Position numbers and translations under genes: made by a program. A stretch of DNA of 64,000 nt. It comes from Enterococcus canintestini. GTDB lineage: Bacteria > Bacillota > Bacilli > Lactobacillales > Enterococcaceae. This document shows positions 47,359-55,020 of the stretch, piece by piece. The stretch spans positions 62,001 to 126,000 of the forward strand of contig NZ_JXKG01000002.1 of NCBI RefSeq assembly GCF_001885735.1, in the 5' to 3' direction. The notes under the pieces are model-generated. The model did not search any database and had not been told where the DNA came from. It saw only the letters and a list, made by a program, of their open reading frames with translations. Numbering within the stretch: the first letter of the stretch is position 1; every line of letters starts with the position of its first letter.

Positions 47359-47670
47359 GTGTGGCGTCCGGTTATTTCTGAAAAGGTAATTAAAAGTGGT
47401 GTCTTAATTAGCGGATTACGGTTAATGCAAAATCAAACTTGGCGCTCTAACAAGAAAAAAAGAGAATTAATGATTTTAGGAAATCAAATTTCTGAGATTA
47501 TGGCTTTGCATATGACTTCAGATGAATTAATTGTGGGAATTCCTTTAAATCGGGTGGAAGTGAAGCTTTTAGAAGTGCCACGCTATGAAAATGAACAAGG
47601 ATTTCATGTTTTAAGCCAAATTAGCGAATCAATTGAGGGTTATTTTATTCGGATTGAAAAAATTGTCTAA
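47359..47670 (+). CDS. Hypothetical protein, 103 aa
   Basis: Unrecognised soluble protein, beta-rich, with basic patches (WRSNKKKRELM) and a regular strand pattern (ELIVGIPLNRVEVKLLEVP, then EGYFIRIEKIV). GTG 47359 abuts the TAA of the preceding gene with AGGTGG just upstream, so the two products are probably made together and may interact. A strong terminator 80 bp downstream ends the unit. Confidence 0.7.
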   Translation: MWRPVISEKVIKSGVLISGLRLMQNQTWRSNKKKRELMILGNQISEIMALHMTSDELIVGIPLNRVEVKLLEVPRYENEQGFHVLSQISESIEGYFIRIEKIV

Positions 47671-47746
47671 ACGGGCTTATTAAGTGGGAGACTATTCATT
47701 TTGGTAAAAACTTGATTTAAATTTTATAAATGAATTTAAAACGTCC

Positions 47747-47814
47747 AAAAAGAGAGTTGGTAACTTATCATCTCCATCAGAGTATAGCTGGGGTGATAAG
47801 ACAACTCTCTTTTT
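47747..47814. terminator. Long bidirectional terminator
   Basis: AAAAAGAGAGTTG (47747-47759) with CAACTCTCTTTTT (47802-47814), plus an inner CTTATCATC/GGTGATAAG stem. Convergent with the DUF305 gene. Confidence 0.88.
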
Positions 47815-47841
47815 AATTTAGTTTTTATAGGAGTTAGAAAA

Positions 47842-48288
47842 TTATTTTTCCAATTTTTTAATTAAAGTTTTCATTTCCTCAATTTCTTTTTCCTGGGCTT
47901 CAATAATACTTTCAGCTAGCTTTTTAATTTCAGGGTCAGCCAATTCTGCTCTTTTACTCGTTAAAATTGCAATAGAATGATGAGGGATCATCGCCTTCAT
48001 CCACGCAACATCATCAACAGCGGTTTGACTGCGAACCATAAAAAGAGAGCCTAAAAATAGACAAATACTTGTAATCAAGATTGCTAGATTCATTTTTTTA
48101 TTGGTGTACATTTTCCACATAAACAGCAACATTACAATAGCCATCGCCGCTCCCATCATAATAGCCATGAAAACGCGGGTTTGGCTAAAGAAAATATGGT
48201 CGATTTTATATACATTCAAATACATCATCAAAAACATCAGAATTGTGGAAACCCCAATCATCACTAAAAATTTTACATACTTTTTCAT
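47842..48288 (-). CDS. DUF305 membrane protein
   Basis: 148 residues: three predicted TM segments (about 5-25, 38-57, 68-86) followed by an extracytoplasmic DUF305 segment with MIPHHSIAILTSKRAE, whose paired His and Met suit metal binding, then a charged helix rich in Glu and Lys. DUF305 proteins often accompany copper or silver resistance genes, but no such partners are nearby, so a metal role is inference. ATG (A at 48288) follows AAAGGGG. Confidence 0.85.
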   Translation of the reverse strand: MKKYVKFLVMIGVSTILMFLMMYLNVYKIDHIFFSQTRVFMAIMMGAAMAIVMLLFMWKMYTNKKMNLAILITSICLFLGSLFMVRSQTAVDDVAWMKAMIPHHSIAILTSKRAELADPEIKKLAESIIEAQEKEIEEMKTLIKKLEK

Positions 48289-48615
48289 TTTTTTACCCCT
48301 TTCTTTTATCCGTTATAATCAAATAACGTAAAAATTTTCTTATACAATTAGTATAACGAAAAAGATAATTTTAGGATAATTTCTTACATTTAGAGCTAGC
48401 TTTGGACCTCAGTTAGAATATTATGAAATTATTTTAGCAACGTATTTTAAATTGAACATAGTGTTAGGTAGAAGAGATATTTTGCTAGGAAGCTATCTTG
48501 TATTAACTAGTAGGACGCCAAATTGATACAAAGAGTTAGTTTTTACGCTATAATTAAAGATAATTGATATAAGTAAAAAATAGATAATTTGTTAGTGGAT
48601 GTAAGGAGGGTGGCT
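48289..48615. promoter_or_regulatory. Divergent intergenic region with palindromic motifs
   Basis: Next to the DUF305 gene are CGTTAT-N6-ATAACG (48311-48328) and TATAC-AATTA-GTATA (48341-48355), candidate operators. On the plus side, TATAAT (48549-48554) with TTGATA 20 bp upstream may serve the flavoprotein gene. About 190 bp in between hold nothing I can name. Confidence 0.4.
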
Positions 48616-50421
48616 ATGAAAAAAATTGCAATTATCGGTGCCGGGCCATTTGGTTTGAGTGCATTAGCCAGTTTAGTTAAAACAGCTAGAACTTTAAATG
48701 AAGAAACTGAAATTTTAGTCTTTGATCCTTATGGGCCAGGAGGAAGTGTTTGGCGAAGTGATCAAAGTGGCGAAGTAATTATGAATACGGTAATGCAACA
48801 CGTCACGTTATTTTCTGAAGATGAAGGACCAAATCTTGGACAATGGAGTCAAAACCTGGCATTGTCTTTTTTAGCTTCATTGTCTGTAGCGGAGCAAAAA
48901 AAATTTATCCCAGAAACAAAATTAGCCAAAAATGATTATTGTTCGCGCCGATATTATGGACTTTACCAGCGCTGGTTTTTCAATGAAATTATAAAAAAGT
49001 TGCCTGAAAATGTTCGCATTACATTCATTAGTGAAAAAATTACCGATTTAACCATTAGAGATGAAAACATCCAATTAATAGCAACAAAAGTATATTTGGT
49101 ATCTGATGTTATTCTAGCCACCGGTCATTCAAAAAATGAAGCGCGTAGGGGTGAAAAGAAACAGCAATTATTTGCCAAAGAAAATGGACTCTTTTACCAA
49201 AATCCAGGTAATCCTGCTGACGCTCCATTAGAATATTTGGTGGCAGGGCCTGTTATTATTAGAGGCTTGGGTTTAAGTTTTTATGATTATCTACCCTTAC
49301 TCATCAACAAGTGGGGTGGAAAGTTTCAAGAAGAAAAAGGAGAATTCATCTATCTTCCTTCAGGTAAAGAAGAACAAATTATTGTTGGTTCCGGGCGGGG
49401 ATTACCTTATCATGCGCGTCCTACTAATCAAAAAGAACCAGGAGAAGATGCACAACCACAAATTTTGACGCCAAAATTCATGACAACGTTTGATGGTTCG
49501 GTCAAAGAATTGGTGTCATTATTAAAAAAAGAAGCAGAATTAGTTTATTATGAAATTGCTTTAAAAGAAGCTAACTTAGATCTGCCGGCCTTTTTAAGCG
49601 AGTATCGCCAGTCTGATGCCAGCAGTGTGTTAGAGAAATATCAGGTTCCCAAACAGATTCAACTCGATTGGGATAAGTTGTTAAAACCTGCGCAAAATGT
49701 TTCAGCAACTGATTTTCCTGATTTTGTAGGAAAGTATCTACAAGAAGATATCTTTAATGCGCAATTCGGTAATAAAACTGGAGCACTTGCCGCTGCAATT
49801 GATACTTTTAAAGAATTACAGGCACCTTTTGAGTACATGCTTGACCATGAGAAATTCCTGCCAAAAGAATATTATGAAGATTTTTTTGGTACCTTTAATC
49901 GAGATTATAGTTTCTTGACGATTGGTGCACCTGTAATCAGACAAAAACAATTATTGGCTTTTTTTAAGGCTGGTTTTATTACTTTTTTAGCGCCAGATAT
50001 GACAGTAGAGCAAGGCGATAGTGAATTTATTGCATTTAGCAAACAAGATAAAAAGCGGATGTTTAAAGGTAAAAATCTGATTGAAGCGCGTTTACCAGGC
50101 ACAAGTTTAGTTAGAACGAAAAACCCCTTACTTCGCAATATGCACCAAAAAGGTTACTTAACGCCCCATACTGTCACCTTTGATGGAAAAAAACATGAAA
50201 CGGGAGCGCTTAGAGTGAGTCGCAAAACGCACCAAGTGATAAATTGCAAAGGTGAGATTCAAGAACATATCTACTGTTATGGTATCCCACTAGAAGGCTT
50301 AGATTGGCTCAATGCAGCCTCACCTCGACCTAAAAGTTGTGATCGCGTCTTTTATTTAGCCAATCAAATCAGTGAAACTATTTTTAAAGGAAATGACAGT
50401 CCAATTTCTTTTAAGCAATAA
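48616..50421 (+). CDS. FAD/NAD(P)-binding protein (FAD-NAD(P)-binding domain type)
   Basis: 601-residue cytoplasmic flavoprotein. The N-terminal dinucleotide fold IGAGPFGLSALASL, an early VFDPYGPGGSVWRSDQSGEVIMNT block (quoted in parts) and a mid-chain VILATGHS match the large FAD-NAD(P)-binding family found in Lactobacillales and actinobacteria; no reaction is known to me. The C-terminal half has few landmarks (ARLPGTSLVRTKNPLL, CYGIPLEGLDWLNA). An in-frame start at 48589 exists, but AAGGAGGG five bases before ATG 48616 is decisive. Monocistronic. Confidence 0.8.
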   Translation: MKKIAIIGAGPFGLSALASLVKTARTLNEETEILVFDPYGPGGSVWRSDQSGEVIMNTVMQHVTLFSEDEGPNLGQWSQNLALSFLASLSVAEQKKFIPETKLAKNDYCSRRYYGLYQRWFFNEIIKKLPENVRITFISEKITDLTIRDENIQLIATKVYLVSDVILATGHSKNEARRGEKKQQLFAKENGLFYQNPGNPADAPLEYLVAGPVIIRGLGLSFYDYLPLLINKWGGKFQEEKGEFIYLPSGKEEQIIVGSGRGLPYHARPTNQKEPGEDAQPQILTPKFMTTFDGSVKELVSLLKKEAELVYYEIALKEANLDLPAFLSEYRQSDASSVLEKYQVPKQIQLDWDKLLKPAQNVSATDFPDFVGKYLQEDIFNAQFGNKTGALAAAIDTFKELQAPFEYMLDHEKFLPKEYYEDFFGTFNRDYSFLTIGAPVIRQKQLLAFFKAGFITFLAPDMTVEQGDSEFIAFSKQDKKRMFKGKNLIEARLPGTSLVRTKNPLLRNMHQKGYLTPHTVTFDGKKHETGALRVSRKTHQVINCKGEIQEHIYCYGIPLEGLDWLNAASPRPKSCDRVFYLANQISETIFKGNDSPISFKQ

Positions 50422-50510
50422 GACAGCAACAGCGACTATAATTTTGCAACTAGTTGTGGCTGATGTTCAGTTAAGCCACTACTTTTCTAAAAAGCTTATA
50501 GGTAGTTAAA

Positions 50511-50592
50511 GGAGGTGTGACAGAAGTCTTGTCACACCTCCTATTTCCGAATAAACAGTGTTACAAAAGTAGCTTCTGTCTCAACCTCCTTA
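50511..50592. repeat. Dispersed repeat fragment (inverted relative to the 15.3-kb copy)
   Basis: Hairpin GGAGGTGTGACA (50511-50522) with TGTCACACCTCC (50530-50541), then the 21-bp block 50541-50561 identical to the reverse complement of 15366-15386, then a GCTTCTGTCTCAACCTCC arm. It lies between the plus-strand flavoprotein gene and the minus-strand SOS operon and may terminate transcription. Confidence 0.8.
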
Positions 50593-50627
50593 AGATTTAG
50601 ACTAGTTTTTCTTATCCCATTAATTTA

Positions 50628-50906
50628 TCAGTAATGTTTGGCATCTTTAGTAGGATAGCGACTACTTTCAAATTCGATTACAATTTGGGGTTTCCCCAAT
50701 ACGCTGTATTTTCTTACTACCAATTGTTTGCGGGAATTATATGCGCCCAAAACGCTAATGGTACTGCCAACGGTGACATCAGCCAAAAAATTTAATGCAT
50801 GACGGCTGATTAAACAATGAATATCGTCTAATTGAAAATAGACAAGGGGATGTTCAGCTATTTTTAAAATTTTTATTTGACGAATTGTGCCTTTTAAATT
50901 AATCAT
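50628..50906 (-). CDS. Small OB-like protein in an SOS operon
   Basis: 92-residue protein without a recognised family. Strand pattern (GTIRQIKIL, PLVYFQLDDIHCLIS, GSTISVLGAYNSRKQLVVRKYSVL) suggests an OB-like five-strand barrel, as in small single-strand-binding or nucleic-acid-binding domains; this is inference. Three consecutive ATG codons are possible; GGAGGG (50913-50918) gives six-base spacing to the third (A at 50906). The gene starts next to the stop of the YolD-like gene and shares its LexA-controlled promoter, suggesting a role in DNA damage. Confidence 0.68.
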   Translation of the reverse strand: MINLKGTIRQIKILKIAEHPLVYFQLDDIHCLISRHALNFLADVTVGSTISVLGAYNSRKQLVVRKYSVLGKPQIVIEFESSRYPTKDAKHY

Positions 50907-50908
50907 CA

Positions 50909-51271
50909 TCATCCCTCCAATGAAGACCATTTTTTGACAGTGATAAATTCTACGTTACGGATTTCATCATAATCAATTTTTTGATTGGCAATGTAAATAC
51001 CTAATGTATCATAACCTTGTATCTTGCCGGTAATGTCTGGCAGATAGTGGCCTTCTTCATTTACTTCTTCTTTTTGGATAGCAATACTTTTGTCTTTTAA
51101 ACGGGCTTCATATAAAATACGATCAATTTCAGTGGGCGACAGTGTCGGTTTTGGCGGCCAAGAGTAAGCTTTCGCAGCTTTTTTAGCGTCCATTTGAGCA
51201 GTGTGTTCGGATAAATAAAAACCATTCCACTTTAATAATTTGCGGTCTTCGTAAGGTGGCGGTGTGCGCAT
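50909..51271 (-). CDS. YolD-like protein
   Basis: 120-residue protein of the YolD-like family: N-terminal EDRKLLKWNGFYLSEH (the family's Met/Lys-Trp-x-pF region), helices, then the C-terminal beta domain IQGYDTLGIYIANQKIDYDEIRNVEFI. YolD proteins usually accompany a Y-family (UmuC/UvrX-type) polymerase gene and are damage-inducible; no polymerase is encoded here. ATG (A at 51271) follows GGAAGTG. A perfect LexA/DinR box sits in its promoter. Confidence 0.75.
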   Translation of the reverse strand: MRTPPPYEDRKLLKWNGFYLSEHTAQMDAKKAAKAYSWPPKPTLSPTEIDRILYEARLKDKSIAIQKEEVNEEGHYLPDITGKIQGYDTLGIYIANQKIDYDEIRNVEFITVKKWSSLEG

Positions 51272-51300
51272 AAGATCACTTCCAACGATTTGATAATTTC

Positions 51301-51329
51301 ATTATACGAACGTATGTTTGTTTTGTAAA
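51301..51329 (-). promoter_or_regulatory. SOS promoter with LexA (DinR) box
   Basis: Minus strand: TTTACA (51324-51329), 17-bp spacer, TATAAT (51301-51306). The spacer contains CGAACGTATGTTTG (51307-51320, plus-strand reading), a full match to the Firmicute LexA consensus CGAACRNRYGTTYG. Confidence 0.88.
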
Positions 51330-51361
51330 GGGAGAAATAAAATTTTAGTATAAAATGGACA

Positions 51362-51583
51362 ATAGCCCTCTCTATTACTAGAGAAGGCTATCTGACTAAT
51401 CAATATTATTATTTAAGGTTGGATCAAGACTATTACTAAAATTCATGTTATTTCTCGTTTAAACGATGTATTCCCTAACCTCTAATACATCTTTGTAACT
51501 CTGAAGTTACGCCAGTTTGATTAAATTCAACGAAATAAATCAATCTATCGCATAACAATATTTTTCGCGTAGCATTAAGTATA
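51362..51583 (-). ncRNA. Candidate structured RNA between the SOS operon and a membrane-protein gene
   Basis: On the minus strand an extended -10 TGTTATACT (-10 at 51578-51583) is followed by GTAACT-TCAG-AGTTAC (about 51494-51509), GATGTATT...AATACATC (about 51463-51490), and finally ATAGCC..TCTCTA/TAGAGA..GGCTAT (51362-51391). The last hairpin lacks a U-run. The region has no convincing ORF. Hairpins are symmetric, so the strand rests only on the promoter; a chance arrangement is possible. Confidence 0.28.
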
Positions 51584-51641
51584 ACAGATAATAAGTCTAC
51601 TTTTTATTTGCAACTATAACTTATTAAAAACTTAATTTTCC

Positions 51642-51947
51642 CTAAAAACTAGAAAAAATTAAATCATTGGCACCAATAAAATTTAAGATATAAAGAAATA
51701 AGACAATGCCGTTAATCAAAAAAGAAAGTAAAATAACGGCAAAACGAAACGTAACATAAGAATAACCTTCAGGACGATAGTTGGTATAGCGCTTGCCGCG
51801 ATAACGTATCATGAGTAGCAGCAGACATAATGTCATTACGGCTTGAAAAATTAAGCCTAAAAAGCGTAACGCGGAACTATCAATGTTTAACTGTAAAAAA
51901 TAAGCCGCTAACGTCAGAAAATCAATCAAAATAGCAAGAAATGGCAT
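51642..51947 (-). CDS. Small membrane protein, 101 aa, unknown family
   Basis: Three predicted membrane segments (about 3-20, 28-46, 68-92) with a basic cytoplasmic loop (RYRGKRYTNYRPEGYSY) between the second and third. I do not recognise the family. ATG (A at 51947) follows AAGGAG by seven bases. It lies downstream of tRNA-Leu on the same strand. Confidence 0.68.
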   Translation of the reverse strand: MPFLAILIDFLTLAAYFLQLNIDSSALRFLGLIFQAVMTLCLLLLMIRYRGKRYTNYRPEGYSYVTFRFAVILLSFLINGIVLFLYILNFIGANDLIFSSF

Positions 51948-51995
51948 AATTTTCTCCTTGAAATTGAGTCGTTTTTTAAAATTTATATTAGTAAT

Positions 51996-52026
51996 AAGAA
52001 AAACAAGCAGAATTTTCTTGTTTTAT
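51996..52026 (-). terminator. Weak terminator after tRNA-Leu
   Basis: Minus strand AAAACAAG (52024-52017), loop, CTTGTTTT (52007-52000), then TTTC; an AT-rich 8-bp stem. Confidence 0.45.
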
Positions 52027-52036
52027 AAAAATAAAA

Positions 52037-52120
52037 TGCGGAGTAAGGGATTTGAACCCTCACGTCCGTAATGGACATATGCGCCTGAAGCATACGTGTC
52101 TGCCGTTCCACCAACTCCGC
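52037..52120 (-). tRNA. tRNA-Leu (anticodon CAG)
   Basis: 84 nt, class II. Acceptor GCGGAGT pairs with ACTCCGC; anticodon stem TATGC/GCATA with loop TTCAGGC gives anticodon CAG (complement of 52085-52087), decoding CUG. Long variable arm TGTCC-ATTAC-GGACG, T-loop TTCAAAT. Discriminator A at 52037; the 3' CCA is not encoded. Confidence 0.96.
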
Positions 52121-52139
52121 TAAAAATAAGCTATGATTT

Positions 52140-52168
52140 ATTTTAGGACAAGGTGATTTTTATTTCAA
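52140..52168 (-). promoter_or_regulatory. Promoter of tRNA-Leu
   Basis: Minus strand TTGAAA (52163-52168), 17-bp spacer, TAAAAT (52140-52145), about 20 bp before the tRNA 5' end. Confidence 0.75.
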
Positions 52169-52289
52169 GGAAAAGCACTGGTTATAAGATGCGGTCAAAA
52201 AGGGGCGAAAAACTATTTCTACTTGTTTTCAAGACCGCTGTTTGCTAGGGTATAAAGGAATACTAAATTTATAGAAAAGAAGGAAATAG

Positions 52290-53177
52290 ATGGATACTGT
52301 TTTAATATTAGGTGGATTATTGGGAATAATAATTGGCGTTGTAACTTTAATCAATGCGACCACCAAACATCGTAAAAAAAAGTCTAGTTTAACACTCATT
52401 GCATTTTCGGCTGTGGCATTGTTAACAGGAAGTGGTCTGTTACCAGAAAATGGGCAACTGATGCCTACAACCAGCCAGACGTCAACTCTTAATCGGCAAG
52501 ACACTTCTGCTGAGCCAACAAATCAGACAGGAACGACTGCGCGTGAAGATGAAGAAAGCTCACAACAAAGTTTAAAAAAGCGCGAAGCTTTAAAAAAAGA
52601 GTTGGCGAAACTAAATTATGCAGGCAAACAAACTATCACAATCAACAAAGAACAGCCGACATTTACAAAAGCTGAATTAACAACAAAAAATGGCGCCTGG
52701 GAAAAATATTACCCATTGGATACATTGAATCGGGCGACAGGGGCAGAAGCATTACTAAATCAAAGTTTGATGCCAACTGAAAAGCGGGGCGATATTTCTA
52801 AAGTGAAACCAACAGGATGGCGCAATAAAAAAATTGGCGGCAGCTATTTGTATAATCGTTCCCATTTGATTGGCTTTGCCTTAGCTGGTGAAAATGCCAA
52901 CTGGCAAAATTTAATCACAGGTACGCGTCAATTAAATAATCCAGAAATGCTGCGTTTTGAAATGGATATTAAATATTATTTAGAACAAGATAAAAAACAT
53001 TTTGTGCGTTATGAAGTGACACCAGTATTTCGTAACGACGAACTTTTAGCGCGTGGCGTGCATTTAATGGCACAATCGGTGAATAGTGATGCGATAAAAA
53101 TAAATGTCTATATTTTTAATGTTCAAGCAGGAGTAAAATTGAATTATCAAGATGGATCAAGCCAAATTCTTGATTAG
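52290..53177 (+). CDS. Membrane-anchored DNA/RNA non-specific endonuclease
   Basis: 295-residue surface nuclease of the EndA/NucA beta-beta-alpha metal type. Two N-terminal hydrophobic segments (4-22, 34-51), a Ser/Thr/Gln-rich linker (55-95), then the nuclease domain with the catalytic NRSHLIG (His192) and metal-binding GENANWQNLITGT (200-212, Asn ligands). Related proteins degrade extracellular DNA or act in DNA uptake. ATG 52290 follows AAGAAGGAAATAG. Monocistronic and closed by a terminator. Confidence 0.87.
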   Translation: MDTVLILGGLLGIIIGVVTLINATTKHRKKKSSLTLIAFSAVALLTGSGLLPENGQLMPTTSQTSTLNRQDTSAEPTNQTGTTAREDEESSQQSLKKREALKKELAKLNYAGKQTITINKEQPTFTKAELTTKNGAWEKYYPLDTLNRATGAEALLNQSLMPTEKRGDISKVKPTGWRNKKIGGSYLYNRSHLIGFALAGENANWQNLITGTRQLNNPEMLRFEMDIKYYLEQDKKHFVRYEVTPVFRNDELLARGVHLMAQSVNSDAIKINVYIFNVQAGVKLNYQDGSSQILD

Positions 53178-53199
53178 ACACCGGTAAGATAAAATAAAC

Positions 53200-53265
53200 A
53201 AAATACCCAAACTATCAAATGACGACAAATTTTTACAGTCGCAAGGATAGCTTGGGTATTTTTAA
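53200..53265. terminator. Bidirectional terminator
   Basis: AAATACCCAAACTATC (53201-53216) with GATAGCTTGGGTATTT (53246-53261), A-run on the left and T-run on the right; between convergent genes. Confidence 0.82.
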
Positions 53266-53708
53266 TTTAAAGCTAAGAGATTATTTGCTTTTTGATAATG
53301 ATTGAGTTGTTCATCTACTTTGTCTAAGCGACGGGTGATGCGCTGTAGTAACTCTTTTGGTGCTTGATTTTTTTCTTGCATTCTTTTGGCAAGGAGTAAA
53401 ATACACCGTTCTTTATCCAAACGATTTTGCGTGCGGTATAAAGTAGCAACACGCTCGATGTATTCATAGCGTTGGTAGTGGGTCGCCTCACATAAGTAGA
53501 TGAGTAGATCCTCGGCTTGATCATATTGTTTTAAGTAAAAGTAATTTAAAGCTTCACGGTAAAGTTTCAACTCAAAATCTTCTTTATCAGCGTTAAAAGG
53601 ATGATTTTCTAACCATTCTTTGACTGAAACTTTCCGTAAAATTTGGCCATTATCGTCTTTTACAATGATTACGGGTTGTTGTTTTTGTTGGCTTTTTTCA
53701 ATTGGCAT
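53262..53708 (-). CDS. Hypothetical TPR-like helical protein
   Basis: 148 residues. After a Gln-rich start (MPIEKSQQKQQP) and a short strand region (VIIVKDDNGQILRKVS) come helical pairs (EALNYFYLKQYDQAEDLLIYL, EYIERVATLYRTQNRLDKE) that look like degenerate tetratricopeptide repeats, suggesting a protein-binding scaffold. No family assigned. An upstream in-frame start (53735) precedes the Shine-Dalgarno AGGAGGTG, so ATG 53708 is used. Confidence 0.7.
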   Translation of the reverse strand: MPIEKSQQKQQPVIIVKDDNGQILRKVSVKEWLENHPFNADKEDFELKLYREALNYFYLKQYDQAEDLLIYLCEATHYQRYEYIERVATLYRTQNRLDKERCILLLAKRMQEKNQAPKELLQRITRRLDKVDEQLNHYQKANNLLALN

Positions 53709-53809
53709 ATTTTCACCTCCTAGTCCATTATTCATAACAAAAGTATTATAAAGGAAAAGGATTAAAAAAAGTGTTCATATTCTTTAAAAAGATTGTCATA
53801 ATTAAAATT

Positions 53810-54337
53810 TTAATTATTTCTTAAGCGGAAAAAATCGACTAAACGCGAAATGCCTAAAACAACAAGCACACCTCCAAAAATTTGGAAAACAAGTAAAACA
53901 CTGCGGAAAGGATTGAACAGTAATAAAGCACCTACAATCATTAATAAGATGCTAAAAACAAACCAACCTGTCCGAGCTACACCATCTTTTTTCAGTTGTA
54001 GTTCTTGAACTAATTGTGTGATACCGCTAATTAAAATAAATAGACCCAAGAAAACAGGAATAATAGAGACGAGTCCTTTGGCAAAAATTAAAATTAAAAG
54101 AGCGGCCACTAAAAGTAAGATACCTGTTGTTAATTGTGAACCTGAATGTCCTTGCTTTTGCGCGCGATAATGGTTAAATAGATTAATTGCGCCCATAATA
54201 GCAAAAAAGGCAGCGAAAATGTAGACAATCATGTTGAAAAAAGGTTCTGGCTTAATTAAAATCAAAATCCCCAAAATACCATAGGCAATCCCACTTAATA
54301 AAAAATTCTCACGAAATGTTTTAAAAAAATTATCCAT
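53810..54337 (-). CDS. DUF308/HdeD-like membrane protein
   Basis: 175-residue protein with six membrane segments in the repeated two-helix DUF308 pattern (GILGILILIKPEPFF, VAALLILIFAKG, IVGALLLFNPF), the same family as E. coli HdeD, tied to acid resistance there. Role here unknown. ATG (A at 54337) follows AAAGGGG. Single gene. Confidence 0.87.
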   Translation of the reverse strand: MDNFFKTFRENFLLSGIAYGILGILILIKPEPFFNMIVYIFAAFFAIMGAINLFNHYRAQKQGHSGSQLTTGILLLVAALLILIFAKGLVSIIPVFLGLFILISGITQLVQELQLKKDGVARTGWFVFSILLMIVGALLLFNPFRSVLLVFQIFGGVLVVLGISRLVDFFRLRNN

Positions 54338-54442
54338 TATAAAAACCCCTTTTCTTCTATTCTCTTTTTTATTGTAACGAAAAGTGACGAATAAAGGAAA
54401 TAGTAGGTTTAGTTGAGGTGGATAAAGTTAGAGGACTTCAAA

Positions 54443-54471
54443 TTGGGCTACCAATCTTTTTATGGTAAGAT
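54443..54471 (+). promoter_or_regulatory. Promoter of the 54495 gene
   Basis: TTGGGC (54443-54448), 17-bp spacer, TAAGAT (54466-54471) with upstream TGG. The transcript would start near 54478, after the ATG at 54474. Confidence 0.6.
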
Positions 54472-54494
54472 AAATGAGAGAGGAGGTAATTATA

Positions 54495-54971
54495 GTGACG
54501 ACGTTTACCATTTTACTGTTTGTTTTTGTGGTCGTTTTATTTGCCTATTTGTTTTTGATCGAAAAAGAAATTGTTTTTAAATCACGCCGCAAATCCACCA
54601 GTTTTTATCTCATTTTATTGTTAGGCGTGGGAACGATTGTCATGGCTCTATTAAATCCGACAACTTTAGATGAAAATATGCGCAGGATATTGGCGGGACT
54701 GATTATTTTAAGTTTTTTAATGGATGCCAAAGGTTTTGCAGAAAATCATATTAGTGTGAATGCGATGGATAAAAAGGGAATTCCTTATAGTGAAGTGGAA
54801 CGAATTGTTTTGTTAAAAACAAAAAATCAAGTGAAAGTTAATTTCTTTCGCCGCGGGATGCGCGGGCCATTGTTTGTGTTAAATGAACCGTTAGAAGAGA
54901 TTGTTGAGTTTTTAGCAACGCATTTAAAAGAAGGTACGCCCATCGATATTTTATTAGACGAAAAAAAATAG
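54495..54971 (+). CDS. Membrane protein with cytoplasmic beta domain, 158 aa
   Basis: Three N-terminal hydrophobic segments (about 3-22, 36-52, 64-78) then a soluble C-terminal domain (MDKKGIPYSEVERIVLLKT, VKVNFFRRGMRGPLFVL) ending in an acidic and lysine tail. Family not recognised with certainty. ATG 54474 is in frame but lies only three bases after the -10 element and would be upstream of the transcript start; GTG 54495, eight bases after GGAGGT, is the start. Confidence 0.7.
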   Translation: MTTFTILLFVFVVVLFAYLFLIEKEIVFKSRRKSTSFYLILLLGVGTIVMALLNPTTLDENMRRILAGLIILSFLMDAKGFAENHISVNAMDKKGIPYSEVERIVLLKTKNQVKVNFFRRGMRGPLFVLNEPLEEIVEFLATHLKEGTPIDILLDEKK

Positions 54972-55010
54972 ACTAGTGCCAAACGATCCGTTTAGCAGCT
55001 AGTCTATTTT
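54963..55010. terminator. Bidirectional terminator overlapping the stop codon
   Basis: AAAATAGACTAG (54964-54975) with CTAGTCTATTTT (54998-55009). Serves the plus-strand membrane gene and the convergent nitroreductase gene. Confidence 0.85.
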
Positions 55011-55020
55011 TGTATTCAAA

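Noticed and set aside
51417-51467. 16-codon minus-strand ORF inside the structured stretch near 51.4 kb
   Set aside because: Weak ribosome site and no recognisable product; kept only as part of the possible RNA.
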